From Stutzerimonas stutzeri (lineage in GTDB: Bacteria; Pseudomonadota; Gammaproteobacteria; Pseudomonadales; Pseudomonadaceae): 64,000 bases of DNA. Where the stretch lies: the NCBI RefSeq assembly GCF_038561965.1, contig NZ_CP139348.1:3844001-3908000 (forward strand), read 5' to 3'. Positions 34,393-43,619 of this stretch are shown one piece after another. The stretch's first letter is position 1, and each line of letters starts with the position of its first letter. Under the pieces are notes generated by a model. That model saw only the letters and a list, made by a program, of their open reading frames with translations. It was not told where the DNA came from and did no database searches. A program made the position numbers and the translations under genes.

Positions 34393-35718
34393 TCAGCGCT
34401 TCTTGGCCGGCTTGCCGCCACCCAGGCTCGGCACCTTGCGGATGGGCTTGGCGTTGGGCTTTTCGCTCTCGTCGAACCAGTTGCCGAGGTGGATCTTGCC
34501 CTTGCCGCCGCCCTCCTTGGGCTTTTTCGGTTTCTTCGGCTTCTTGATGATATGTCCGCCAAGCGTCGTGGTCGGCACACGGTGGTCGGGCACGAAGCCA
34601 AGCTCGTCGTGGCGCGGCAGCACCTGATTGATCAGGGTTTCGATGGCCGCGAGCTGATCGACCTCATCGGCACTGACCAGCGACACCGCCTCGCCCGTAG
34701 CACCGGCGCGGCCGGTACGGCCGATGCGGTGCACGTAATCCTCGGCGACGATCGGCAGGTCGAAGTTGACCACCTGCGGCAAGTCATGGATGTCCAGCCC
34801 GCGCGCGGCGACATCGGTTGCCACCAGCACCTGCACCTCGCCTGCCTTGAAGCGCTCCAGCGCCCGCAGACGCGAGGCCTGGGGCTTGTCGCCGTGAATC
34901 GCGTCGCTGGAAATTCCTGCGGCCTGTAGCTCATCCACCAGCTGATCGACGCCCTTGCGCGTCTTGACGAAAACCAGGACCTGGCCCCAGCGCTTCTCTG
35001 CCAGCAGATGCAGGAACAGCTCGGACTTGCGCTTCTTGTCCACCGGCACCAGCCATTGCTTGACCGTCTTCGCCGCGGCGTTGCGCGGGCTGACCTCGAC
35101 CGACAGCGGATCGCGCAGCAGCTCGCGGGCCATCTGCCGGATCGGCTCGGAGAAGGTCGCGGAGAACAGCAGGGTCTGGCGCTTTTTCGGCAGGGCAGAG
35201 AACAGCGCGTCCAGCTCCTCGGCAAAGCCCAGATCAAGCATGCGGTCGGCCTCATCGAGCACCAGCGCCTGCAGCTGGTTGAAGCCCACCGCGTTCTGCC
35301 GGTAGAGATCGAGCAAACGGCCAGGGGTAGCCACCAACACGTCGATGCCCTTGCGCAGCGCCATCATCTGCGGATTGATGCTGACCCCGCCGTACACCGC
35401 GTAGGTACGCAGCGGCAGGTTCTGCCCATAGACGCGAAAGCTCTCGTGGACCTGCTCAGCCAGCTCGCGGGTCGGCACCAGCACCAGCGCGCGCACCGAA
35501 TTGCTCGCCACCTGGGCGCCGTGCATGGTCAGGCGTTGCAGCAACGGCAGGGCGAAACCTGCGGTCTTGCCGGTGCCGGTCTGCGCCGCCGCCATCAGAT
35601 CGCGGCCCTTGAGCACGGCGGGAATCGCTTCAGCCTGGACCGGCGTCGGCTTGCGGTAGTCGAGGGTTTCCAGGGTCCGCAGCAGCGGATCGATCAGGCC
35701 CAGAGAGGCGAAGGTCAT
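34393..35718 (-). CDS. rhlE: DEAD-box RNA helicase, RhlE type
   Basis: A 441-residue ATP-dependent RNA helicase. Motifs in order are the Q-motif (RKPTPVQAEAIP), AAQTGTGKT (Walker A), PTRELAEQ, VLDEADRMLD (DEAD), LFSATFS (SAT), VATDVAARGLDI and HRIGRTGRAG. The last 60 residues are a Lys/Pro/Gly-rich basic tail (KKPKKPKKPKEGGGKG), typical of RhlE and likely to bind RNA. It takes part in ribosome assembly and mRNA turnover, often in cold. The gene is preceded by a 209-bp region with no other gene before the divergent antiporter, consistent with a long regulated 5' leader. Confidence 0.9.
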   Translation of the reverse strand: MTFASLGLIDPLLRTLETLDYRKPTPVQAEAIPAVLKGRDLMAAAQTGTGKTAGFALPLLQRLTMHGAQVASNSVRALVLVPTRELAEQVHESFRVYGQNLPLRTYAVYGGVSINPQMMALRKGIDVLVATPGRLLDLYRQNAVGFNQLQALVLDEADRMLDLGFAEELDALFSALPKKRQTLLFSATFSEPIRQMARELLRDPLSVEVSPRNAAAKTVKQWLVPVDKKRKSELFLHLLAEKRWGQVLVFVKTRKGVDQLVDELQAAGISSDAIHGDKPQASRLRALERFKAGEVQVLVATDVAARGLDIHDLPQVVNFDLPIVAEDYVHRIGRTGRAGATGEAVSLVSADEVDQLAAIETLINQVLPRHDELGFVPDHRVPTTTLGGHIIKKPKKPKKPKEGGGKGKIHLGNWFDESEKPNAKPIRKVPSLGGGKPAKKR

Positions 35719-35927
35719 GGCAGGCTCGCAGCGCCGTTTCGGCGGGATGAAAAAGGGCGGATTCTAGCAGCAGCCCAGCCATATCGGCTCGCCGGCCGAC
35801 GCAGGCACGTCAGCTGCCTGTGCGCTGTCACAGTTTCACACGGTGCAATGCTGGCGGCAGGCCAGGCGCTGCCGCAGGATAGGCGCGGCGCCTGCGGCGT
35901 CAAACATTCACCTTCACGGAGACATCG

Positions 35928-37613
35928 ATGGAAGCGCTGCTCGCCCACGGCCCCTTTGCCGAGTTCGCCCTGTTGCTGATCATCTCGGCGGTGATCGGAG
36001 CGATTGCCGTGAGCCTGCGCCAGCCGTTGCTGATTTCCTACATCGTGGTGGGCATCCTGCTTGGCCCGGCGCTGTTCGGCCCGGTAAATGCCGCCGACCA
36101 GATCCATCTGCTGGCCGAAGTCGGCGTCGCCGTGCTGCTGTTCGTGGTCGGGCTCAAACTCGACCTCGCCCACATCCGCAACATCGGCCCGGTGGCACTG
36201 GCCACAGGGCTCGGACAGCTGGCCTTCACCATCATCTTCGGCTTCGCACTGACCCTGCTGATGGGCAAGAGCGCGATGGAGGCGATCTACATCGCCGTGG
36301 CGCTGACCTTTTCCAGCACCATCATCATCGTCAAGCTGCTCTCGGACAAACACGAGCTGGATTCGCTGCACGGGCGCATAGCGGTCGGCTTTCTGATCGT
36401 CCAGGACCTGGCCGTGGTGCTGGCGATGATGACCATGAGCGCCCTGCGCGGCGCCGGCGATGCTGGCTGGGCCGAGGTCTCCGGCTCGCTGTTGTTGCGT
36501 CTGGCTGGCGCCGCCATTCTGATGTACGTGCTGATGCGCTACGTGCTGCCGACCCTGGTCAGTCGCATGGCGCGCTCTCAGGAGCTGTTGCTGATCTTCG
36601 CCATCGCCTGGGGCACAGGGCTGGCGGCGCTGGGCGATTACAGTGGCTTCAGCAAGGAAGCCGGGGCCTTCGTCGCCGGTTTCTCGCTGGCCTCGACGGC
36701 CTATCGCGAGGCGATGAACGCACGGCTGACCGGCATCCGCGACTTCATGCTGCTGTTCTTCTTCATCGATCTGGGCGGCAAGCTGGATTTCTCCACGCTC
36801 GGCGACGAGATCCTGCCGGCCGTCGTCTTGGCCTTGTTCGTACTGATCGGCAACCCGCTGATCGTGATGGCGATCATGGGCTACATGGGCTATCGCAAGC
36901 GCACCGGTTTTCTCGCCGGGCTGACGGTGGCGCAGATCAGCGAGTTCTCGATTGTCTTCGTCGCCATGGGCATCACCCTCGGCCATGTCGGGCCAGAGGC
37001 GCTGGGGCTGACCACGCTGGTCGGCCTGGCGACCATCATGCTCTCAACCTACATGATCCTGTTCTCGCAACCGCTGTACGAGAGACTGGAACCCTGGCTT
37101 GGACTGTTCGAGCGCAAGCGTCCCTACCGCGAACTGGAAGTCGAGGCCCAGGGCAGGCCGCAGGGTCATCCACGCATCATCGTCTTCGGCCTTGGCCGCT
37201 ACGGTTCGCGACTGCTACAGCAATTGGCGGCGGCGCGGATGCCGGTGCTCGGTGTGGATTTCGACCCGGAAGCCGTGCGCAACCTGCGGCGCAGCAGGCT
37301 GCCGGTGCGCTTCGGCGACGGCGAGGACCCCAGCTTTCTCGAATCGCTGCCGCTGCAGCATGCCGAATGGGTGGTCACCAGCTTCCCGCAGTGGGAGGCC
37401 AACCGCGCCTTCCTCCATGCGCTCAAGCATGCCGGCTTCAACGGCAAGATTGCCGGCGTGGTACGCGATGACCAGCATGGCGAGGCGCTGGGTGCTGCCG
37501 GCGTCGCCCGCGTATTGAACCCGTTTACCGACGCAGCGGATTTCGCCGCGCGCAGCCTGATCGAGGAGCTCGCCTCCGGCCCCATGCCGCCTGATGCCGT
37601 CAAGGATGGCTGA
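35928..37613 (+). CDS. CPA2-family cation/proton antiporter with TrkA-N domain (Kef type)
   Basis: A 561-residue membrane transporter with about 12 helices (residues 1-390; LTFSSTIIIVKLL and SEFSIVFVAMG are family blocks). The C-terminal cytoplasmic NAD-binding KTN domain has IIVFGLGRYGSRLLQQL (GxGxxG) and GDGEDPSFLESLP. It belongs with YbaL/KefB/C-like K+ or Na+ efflux systems, which the nucleotide domain gates. It starts at ATG 35928 with GGAG 7 bases upstream and is divergent from rhlE. The next gene begins 106 bp later and need not be co-transcribed. Confidence 0.87.
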   Translation: MEALLAHGPFAEFALLLIISAVIGAIAVSLRQPLLISYIVVGILLGPALFGPVNAADQIHLLAEVGVAVLLFVVGLKLDLAHIRNIGPVALATGLGQLAFTIIFGFALTLLMGKSAMEAIYIAVALTFSSTIIIVKLLSDKHELDSLHGRIAVGFLIVQDLAVVLAMMTMSALRGAGDAGWAEVSGSLLLRLAGAAILMYVLMRYVLPTLVSRMARSQELLLIFAIAWGTGLAALGDYSGFSKEAGAFVAGFSLASTAYREAMNARLTGIRDFMLLFFFIDLGGKLDFSTLGDEILPAVVLALFVLIGNPLIVMAIMGYMGYRKRTGFLAGLTVAQISEFSIVFVAMGITLGHVGPEALGLTTLVGLATIMLSTYMILFSQPLYERLEPWLGLFERKRPYRELEVEAQGRPQGHPRIIVFGLGRYGSRLLQQLAAARMPVLGVDFDPEAVRNLRRSRLPVRFGDGEDPSFLESLPLQHAEWVVTSFPQWEANRAFLHALKHAGFNGKIAGVVRDDQHGEALGAAGVARVLNPFTDAADFAARSLIEELASGPMPPDAVKDG

Positions 37614-37719
37614 CGCTACCCGCACGCAGCGCCGTTCGAGTCGGCCAGACAAGCGGGCTACAGCCATTGGCCGCCCGGCCGCTAACCTGTTGTCAGCCCG
37701 GCCCCAATCGAGTGCGCCC

Positions 37720-38532
37720 ATGAGTTCACGTAACACCAGCGACAACCCTGCTCCAGAAAGCTACGCCTGCCACGGCGCCAGCGAACACGGCGCCTGCCCA
37801 AGCTGCGCCAGCGGCGAGCGTCTGGGCTTTGGCTTCAGCTACGCCTTTCAACCGATCATCGACCTGCGCAACCGTGAGATTTTCGCTCACGAAGCCCTCG
37901 TGCGCGGCCAAGGCGGCGAGCCGGCACTCACCGTGCTGTCGCAAGTCAATGAGGACAATCGCTTTCGCTTCGACCAAGCCGGACGGGTCAAGGCAATCAA
38001 GACGGCATCCAAACTGGGCATGCAGAGCAAGCTGTCGATCAATTTCATGCCCAACGCGATCTACCGCCCCGAGCTGTGCATCCGCTCGACGCTGGAAGCC
38101 GCCCGCGCGCATGACTTTCCCGTCGACCGGATCATCTTCGAGACCGTCGAAGGCGAGCGCATCAGCGATGGCAAGTGGTTGACCGAGGTGTTCCGCGAGT
38201 ACCAGCGCATCGGCTTTCTCACCGCCATCGACGACTTCGGTGCGGGCTTCGCCGGCCTCAACCTGCTGGCCGACTTCCAGCCGGACATCATCAAGCTGGA
38301 CATGGACCTGATCCGCGGCATCGACCAGAGCCGCACCCGCCAGGCCATCGTCAGGGCGACGGTGGGCATGTGCGAAGAACTGGGTATTCAGGTGATTGGC
38401 GAGGGTGTCGAAACCGCCGGCGAATGCAGCGCCCTCTTCGATCTGGGCATTCATCTGATGCAGGGCTATCTGTTCAGCCGGCCGCTGTTCGAAGCCTGCG
38501 GCCAGGCGGAACAGCTTACCTGGCCACAATGA
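37720..38532 (+). CDS. EAL-domain protein (putative c-di-GMP phosphodiesterase)
   Basis: A 270-residue soluble protein made of a single EAL domain with a short N-terminus. Catalytic elements are present: EALVRG (about 58), Asn in INFMPN, Glu in IIFETVEGE, DDFGAGFAGL, KLDMDL and EGVETAGE, so hydrolysis of c-di-GMP is plausible. The first 30 residues carry CHG...HGACPSC (17-29), a possible metal- or redox-sensing Cys/His cluster not usual for EAL domains. No GGDEF or sensor domain is attached. The start at 37720 was chosen as the ATG nearest the conserved part. Confidence 0.85.
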   Translation: MSSRNTSDNPAPESYACHGASEHGACPSCASGERLGFGFSYAFQPIIDLRNREIFAHEALVRGQGGEPALTVLSQVNEDNRFRFDQAGRVKAIKTASKLGMQSKLSINFMPNAIYRPELCIRSTLEAARAHDFPVDRIIFETVEGERISDGKWLTEVFREYQRIGFLTAIDDFGAGFAGLNLLADFQPDIIKLDMDLIRGIDQSRTRQAIVRATVGMCEELGIQVIGEGVETAGECSALFDLGIHLMQGYLFSRPLFEACGQAEQLTWPQ

Positions 38533-38541
38533 GCGCCGCGG

Positions 38542-39219
38542 TCAGCGCAGCAGCTTGAGCAGCTCCTGCGCCGCCGCTTCCGATGAGGCCGGGTTCTGCC
38601 CGGTCACCAACAGGCCGTCGACCTGCGCATAAGGCGCCCAGTCCGCACCCTTGCTGTACTGGCCGCCACGCTCGCGCAAACGGTCTTCGAGCAGGAACGG
38701 CACTACGTCGGTAAGCTCCACAGCCGCCTCCTCGCCGTTGGTGAAGCCGGTAACGCGCTTGCCCTTGAGCAGATACTCTCCATCCTTGCCGCGCACTTCG
38801 GTCAATGCCGCCGGCGCGTGGCACACAGCAGCCACAGGCTTGTCGGCCCGGACGAACGATTCGATCAGCGCGATGGAGGTCGGGTTGTCCACCAGATCCC
38901 ACATCGGCCCGTGGCCGCCCGGGTAGAACACCGCATCGAAATCCTCGACCGAGACCTGATCCAGCCGGTAAGTATTGGCCAGTAGCGTCTGCGCTTCGCC
39001 ATCGCCATTGAAGCGTTCGGTGGCCTCGGTCTGGGCGTCGGGCTCGTCGCTTTTCGGGTCGAGCGGCGGTTCGCCACCCTCGGGTGAGGCCAGCACTACC
39101 TGCGCACCGGCATCCATGAAGACGTAATACGGCGCGGCAAATTCCTCCAGCCAGAAGCCGGTCTGTTTGCCGGTGTCACCCAGCTGGTCGTGGGACGTGA
39201 GCACGATGAGAATTTTCAT
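38542..39219 (-). CDS. DJ-1/PfpI-family protein (HchA-like, class I GATase fold)
   Basis: A 225-residue protein of the HSP31/HchA-like subgroup. The nucleophile Cys is in AAVCHAPAAL (about 130-139), an acidic partner is seen in YYVFMDAG / SPEGGEPPLDP near the N-terminus, and GHGPMWDL is the family block. These proteins act as glyoxalase III, deglycase or chaperone. The ATG at 39219 follows an AAGGAGG ribosome site. It is convergent with the EAL gene (9 bp gap) and stands alone otherwise. Confidence 0.87.
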   Translation of the reverse strand: MKILIVLTSHDQLGDTGKQTGFWLEEFAAPYYVFMDAGAQVVLASPEGGEPPLDPKSDEPDAQTEATERFNGDGEAQTLLANTYRLDQVSVEDFDAVFYPGGHGPMWDLVDNPTSIALIESFVRADKPVAAVCHAPAALTEVRGKDGEYLLKGKRVTGFTNGEEAAVELTDVVPFLLEDRLRERGGQYSKGADWAPYAQVDGLLVTGQNPASSEAAAQELLKLLR

Positions 39220-39303
39220 GGAGCCTCCTTGGGGTTGCGCGACGTGAACAGTTCAGACTGCCATCACAGGCACATTGCTCAGTTGCCAACTCGCATCCAT
39301 GAA

Positions 39304-39330
39304 AAAGGGCGCCGAAGCGCCCTTTGCAAA
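39304..39330 (-). terminator. Terminator of the chemoreceptor gene
   Basis: Stem AAAGGGCGC / GCGCCCTTT with a 4-nt loop and a run of T on the minus-strand 3' side, 18 bp beyond the stop codon at 39343. Confidence 0.85.
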
Positions 39331-39342
39331 GCCTGATACCGA

Positions 39343-41232
39343 TCAGATACGGAAGCTGTCCACCAGCTGCTTGAGGCGGCGTGCCTGCTGGTCCAGGTCA
39401 CCGCAGGCCTGCAGCGTCGATTGCAGGTTTTCCACACCCTGCTGGTTCAGCGTGTTGATCTCGGTGATGTCCATGTTCAGCGACTCGATCACCGCGGTCT
39501 GCTCCTCGGTGGCGGCGGCCACCGACTGGTTCATGCCGTCGATCTCGCCGATGCGCTGGGTCACCTCGCCAAGGCGCTCGCCGGCGCGGTCGGCGATGGA
39601 CACGCTGGATTCGCTCTGTCGCTGGCTTTCGGTCATGGTCTGCACCGAGGCGCCGGCGCCGACTTGCAGCTGCTCGATCATCTGCTGGATTTCCTGTGCC
39701 GAACTCTGCGTGCGGTGCGCCAGGTTGCGCACCTCATCGGCGACCACGGCGAAACCGCGGCCCGCTTCGCCAGCCCGCGCCGCTTCGATGGCGGCATTCA
39801 GCGCCAGCAGGTTGGTCTGCTCGGAGATGCCCTTGATCACTTCGAGAATCTGGCCGATGTCCACCGTCTTGGCGTTGAGCGCTTCGATCTGCGCACAGGA
39901 CGCACTGATCTTCGCCGAAAGATCACGCATCGCGGCGATGTTCTGCTCGACCACCTGGCGACCGTCTTCGGCCTGATGCCGTGCACCGCTGGCCTGCTGC
40001 GAGGCATCTGCTGCGTTGCGCGCAATCTCCTGCGCGGCGGCGCCGAGTTCGTTGATTGCCGCGGCGACACTGTTGGTGCGGCTGGCCTGCTCGTCGGAGT
40101 TGGTCATTGAGGAGTTGGACGCTGCCAGCACCCGCGCGGCGACCTCATTGACCTGCTGAGTGGCGGAAGACACTTCGCGAATGGAGGTATGGATACGCTC
40201 GACGAAGCGGTTGAAGGCCGAGGCCAGTTCGCCGAACTCGTCTTTCGACTGCACAGCAAGGCGACGAGTCAGATCGCCCTCGCCTTCAGCGATGTTGGCC
40301 ATGGCACGGCCCATATCGGTAAGGGGGCGCATCAGCACGCGCATCAGCATGCCGAGCAGCAGCAGAATTACCACCACCGCGATCAACGCAGCGACGACCG
40401 CGGAGGTACGGAAACTGTCCAGCGCCTTGTAGGCGGCGGCCTTGTCCAGGGAAATGCCCACGTACCAGGTCACCGAGGGCAGGCCCTGCACACGGCTGAA
40501 ACTGAGAATGCGGGTCTGCCCGTCCAGATCGACTTCGGTGTAGTTGGCATCCAGCGAAGGGGTGTGCCCAGGGAACAGCTCGCTGAGCGACTTCATCACC
40601 TTGTTGCTGTCCGGGTGGACCAGGATCTTGCCATCGCCGCTGACCAGGAAGGCATGGCCCATGCCGTTGAAGTCCAGTGCGTTGATGATCTCAACCAGTA
40701 CCTTGAGCCCCAGATCGCCGCCGACGACGCCAATGTTCCGACCGTTCTGCTGCACCGGGGTGGCGATGGATATGACCAGCGCGCCGCTCGCCGCATCCAC
40801 ATAGGGTTCGGTCAGCGTCGAACCGCTGGCGGCTATCGCGTCCTTGTACCAAGGACGCGCGCGCGGATCGTAGTCGGCGGGCATCTCTTCGGCAGGCCGC
40901 ATGAGGAAGCTGCCATCCTGCCCACCGAGGTAACTGAACATGAAGGTCGAAGCCAGCGCCTTCTGCTCGAGCAGCTCGGCTACGCGCGCATCGGCGTCGT
41001 CGCTGCCGATGCTCTGCGCGGCGCTTTCCACCAGCAGGATACGGCCGGACAACCAGTTCTGGATGTTGTGCGCGGTGACGTCGCCCATCTCATCGAGGTA
41101 GCTGTCGAGATTGTCGCGAATGGCGTTGCGCTGCAGATAATCGTTGAACAGGGTGAACAACGAGAAGGTCGCGATCACGATCAGCGATGCGGCCAGAAGA
41201 ATCTTGTGGCTGAACTTGAGACTGTTGGGCAT
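39343..41232 (-). CDS. Methyl-accepting chemotaxis protein with dCache-like sensor
   Basis: A 629-residue chemoreceptor. TM1 is at about 10-30, a long periplasmic sensor (about 31-275) contains RPWYKDAIAASGSTLTEPYVDAASGALVISIATPV, the ligand-pocket block of amino-acid-binding dCache domains (PctA/B/C-like), then TM2, HAMP (MRPLTDMGRAMANIAEGEGDLTRRL) and the signalling hairpin ISEQTNLLALNAAIEAARAGE. It has no C-terminal methylation-enzyme pentapeptide. The start at 41232 puts the TM1 segment in the usual place. An amino acid or small-acid attractant is likely, which would fit the adjoining amino-acid catabolism genes. Confidence 0.9.
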   Translation of the reverse strand: MPNSLKFSHKILLAASLIVIATFSLFTLFNDYLQRNAIRDNLDSYLDEMGDVTAHNIQNWLSGRILLVESAAQSIGSDDADARVAELLEQKALASTFMFSYLGGQDGSFLMRPAEEMPADYDPRARPWYKDAIAASGSTLTEPYVDAASGALVISIATPVQQNGRNIGVVGGDLGLKVLVEIINALDFNGMGHAFLVSGDGKILVHPDSNKVMKSLSELFPGHTPSLDANYTEVDLDGQTRILSFSRVQGLPSVTWYVGISLDKAAAYKALDSFRTSAVVAALIAVVVILLLLGMLMRVLMRPLTDMGRAMANIAEGEGDLTRRLAVQSKDEFGELASAFNRFVERIHTSIREVSSATQQVNEVAARVLAASNSSMTNSDEQASRTNSVAAAINELGAAAQEIARNAADASQQASGARHQAEDGRQVVEQNIAAMRDLSAKISASCAQIEALNAKTVDIGQILEVIKGISEQTNLLALNAAIEAARAGEAGRGFAVVADEVRNLAHRTQSSAQEIQQMIEQLQVGAGASVQTMTESQRQSESSVSIADRAGERLGEVTQRIGEIDGMNQSVAAATEEQTAVIESLNMDITEINTLNQQGVENLQSTLQACGDLDQQARRLKQLVDSFRI

Positions 41233-41381
41233 GGCAGCGTGTCCGGATCGGTTCGGGCAAGCGAGCATCCCTGTTCCGTGCGCCTCCCTGGCTGTCACCC
41301 TAAATTGTCGGCCACGTCCAGCAGAACTTTACGCGCAGATGACGACGATCAAGCGGGGGATCGTCTTTCCGACCAGAGACA

Positions 41382-41410
41382 AGCGTGGCGCCGCTTACGG
41401 GCGCCACGCT
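41382..41410 (-). terminator. Terminator of the hmgA-fahA-maiA-NSS operon
   Basis: An 11-bp perfect stem (AGCGTGGCGCC / GGCGCCACGCT) with a 7-nt loop, followed on the minus strand by TTGTCTC, 8 bp after the stop codon at 41418. Confidence 0.8.
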
Positions 41411-41417
41411 CATCCAA

Positions 41418-42878
41418 TCAACGTCCGGCCAGCGCCGGCACCACCCGTGGCCGCAGCAGCTCCCCGATCACGGTGAGCGCTCCGATGGCACCGGCGATCC
41501 AGTACCAACGCTGCAGCGGGTCGAAACCCAACCAGCCGAGGGCGTGCAGGAACACCATCAGGATCAGCACCGGGCACACGTAACGCACCATGAACAGCCA
41601 CAGCGCGTAGCCCAGCGGCGGCAGGTTCAGCTCGTCGCGCATGATGTCGCTGCGCAGCGCGTAGCCAGCCAGCAGCACAGTAAGTATCCCGCCCAGCGGC
41701 ATCATCCAGCGCGAAGTCAGGTAATCCAGCCAGTCGAAGAAGTTCTTACCCATCGGCGTCCAGCCGGACAGCACGTTGAACGAGAGCATCGCCAGCATGC
41801 TGATCACCAGCAGCACAGAGCCCGAAACCATCGCCGCTTTAAGGCGCGAAATACCGTACTTCTCGTTGAGGTAGGCGACGGTGGCTTCGATCATCGAGAT
41901 CGCCGAGGTCAATGCGGCAATGGACACCATGGCGAAAAACAGCACGCCGAACGCGGTGCCGAACGGCATTTGCTGGAAGGCCAGCGGCAGGCTCATGAAG
42001 ATCAAACCTGGGCCGGCGGTCGGGTCCATGCCGTTGGCAAAGATGATCGGGAAGATCGCCAGCCCGGCCATCAGCGCGACGCAAGTGTCGGCGAGCGCAA
42101 CCATGAACGTGGTGCGGGCGATGGACTGGTCGTCCGGGATATACGAGCCATAGGTAAGGATCGCGCCAGCCGCCAGGCTCAGCGTGAAGAACGCATGACC
42201 AAGGGCGGCCAGTAACGCTTCACCGGTGATCTTCGAGGTGTCGAAGCTGAACAGGAAGGCGAAGCCCTGATCGAAGCCGCCGCTGGTGTAGGCGTAGCCG
42301 ACCAGGATCAGCAGCATCACGGCCAGACCCGGCATCATCCAGCGCACCGCATTCTCGATGCCCTTCTGCACGCCCTTGGCGACGATCCACAGCGTCAACA
42401 ATGCCACTAGCAAGCTCCAACCACCGAGCTGCCAGGGGTTGGCGTTGTGCGCCTCGAACACACCACCAAGCGCCTCCACGCTGGTGGCGGCCAAAGACCC
42501 ATCGAGCATCTTCACCGTGTAGGCGAACGCCCAGCCGGCCACGACCACATAGAAGCAGAGGATCAAAAAGCCGGCCGTCATGGACATCACGCCGACGCCC
42601 TTCCACAGCGGGTTGCCATTGTTCTCGCGAACGACCCGGCCGACAGCGTCGATGGGGCTGCCACGGCCGCGGCGGCCGAGGGCGATCTCGCACATCATCA
42701 CCGGCACGCCGATTGCCAGGATGCACAGCAGGTACATCAATACGAAGGCACCACCGCCGAATTCGCCGGTGATGTAGGGGAATTTCCAGATGTTGCCCAG
42801 CCCTACGGCCGAGCCAGTTGCCGCGAGGATGAAGCCCCAGCGCGACAGCCAGAGGTTCTTCGGTTTTTCACGAGTCAT
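41418..42878 (-). CDS. Sodium-dependent NSS-family amino-acid symporter (tyrosine locus)
   Basis: A 486-residue SNF transporter with about 12 helices. The NSS Na+/substrate site is WGFILAATGSAVGLGNIWKFPY (seen in two overlapping blocks, about residues 10-31) and GHAFFTLSLAAGAILTYGSY lies in helix 6-7. Bacterial members import hydrophobic or aromatic amino acids with Na+. It is the last gene after maiA (81 bp downstream) in the homogentisate operon, so tyrosine or phenylalanine is the likely substrate. It has its own AGGTGA ribosome site and an A-rich AACAACAA motif, suggesting separate translational control. Confidence 0.88.
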   Translation of the reverse strand: MTREKPKNLWLSRWGFILAATGSAVGLGNIWKFPYITGEFGGGAFVLMYLLCILAIGVPVMMCEIALGRRGRGSPIDAVGRVVRENNGNPLWKGVGVMSMTAGFLILCFYVVVAGWAFAYTVKMLDGSLAATSVEALGGVFEAHNANPWQLGGWSLLVALLTLWIVAKGVQKGIENAVRWMMPGLAVMLLILVGYAYTSGGFDQGFAFLFSFDTSKITGEALLAALGHAFFTLSLAAGAILTYGSYIPDDQSIARTTFMVALADTCVALMAGLAIFPIIFANGMDPTAGPGLIFMSLPLAFQQMPFGTAFGVLFFAMVSIAALTSAISMIEATVAYLNEKYGISRLKAAMVSGSVLLVISMLAMLSFNVLSGWTPMGKNFFDWLDYLTSRWMMPLGGILTVLLAGYALRSDIMRDELNLPPLGYALWLFMVRYVCPVLILMVFLHALGWLGFDPLQRWYWIAGAIGALTVIGELLRPRVVPALAGR

Positions 42879-42889
42879 ACGTCACCTGT

Positions 42890-42897
42890 TTGTTGTT
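42890..42897 (-). promoter_or_regulatory. Crc/Hfq-type AAnAAnAA motif upstream of the NSS gene
   Basis: AACAACAA in the minus-strand mRNA, 12-19 bases before the ATG at 42878 and next to the ribosome site. It matches the catabolite-activity motif bound by Hfq/Crc in Pseudomonas. Confidence 0.6.
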
Positions 42898-42959
42898 ATC
42901 TGTGACGGGATCGGGACCACCGCGCAGGGCGCGGCAGCGTGCAAGGCGAATCGGTTGCG

Positions 42960-43619
42960 TCATTGAGCGTCGGGCTGCACCTCCGGCACGGCCTGCTGGA
43001 AGGCCGGAAGCGTCTCGCAGCGTGCAACGATCTCGAGAATGCGTGGATACGCCGCGAGGTCACAGGCAAAACGGCGCGCATTGTATACCTGCGGCACCAG
43101 GCATGCCTCCAGATAACCTGGCCGATCGTTCAGGGAAAGCTTGTCACCAAAGGTTTCCAGACCCTGCTCCACGGCCGCCAGGCCTTGGCTGACCCAGTGT
43201 CGGTACCAGGCATTCTTCGCCTCGTCATCGACGCCCAGTTCCGCGGTGAGGTACTGCAGCACACGCAGGTTGTTCAGCGGATGGATCTCACAGGCGATGT
43301 GCATGGCCAGCGAGCGCACCTGGGCGCGCTCTACCGGATCGGCCGGCAGCAGTGCGGGCACCGGGAACACTTCTTCGAGGTATTCCAGAATTGCCAGCGA
43401 CTGGCTGATGCGCGCGCCGCCATTGGCGTCATCCACCAGCAGCGGCACCAGCTGCTGCGGATTGAGCGTGCGGTAATCGGCCGCACGTTGCTGGCCGCCA
43501 TCCTTGACCAGATGCACCGGCACCTGGCGATAGGCCAGGCCCTTGAGATTCAGAGCGATGCGCACCCGGTAGGCAGCGCTGGAGCGCCAGTAGCCGTAGA
43601 GCGTCAGCTCAGTGCTCAT
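42960..43619 (-). CDS. maiA: Maleylacetoacetate isomerase
   Basis: A 219-residue zeta-class GST-fold enzyme converting maleylacetoacetate to fumarylacetoacetate, the penultimate step of tyrosine degradation. The glutathione-site motif SSAAYRVRIALNLKGL (about 12-27) is characteristic of zeta GSTs, followed by NPQQLVPLLVDD and ISQSLAILEYLEE. The start MSTELTLYGYWRSS at 43619 overlaps fahA by 11 bp, confirming operon structure. Confidence 0.93.
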   Translation of the reverse strand: MSTELTLYGYWRSSAAYRVRIALNLKGLAYRQVPVHLVKDGGQQRAADYRTLNPQQLVPLLVDDANGGARISQSLAILEYLEEVFPVPALLPADPVERAQVRSLAMHIACEIHPLNNLRVLQYLTAELGVDDEAKNAWYRHWVSQGLAAVEQGLETFGDKLSLNDRPGYLEACLVPQVYNARRFACDLAAYPRILEIVARCETLPAFQQAVPEVQPDAQ

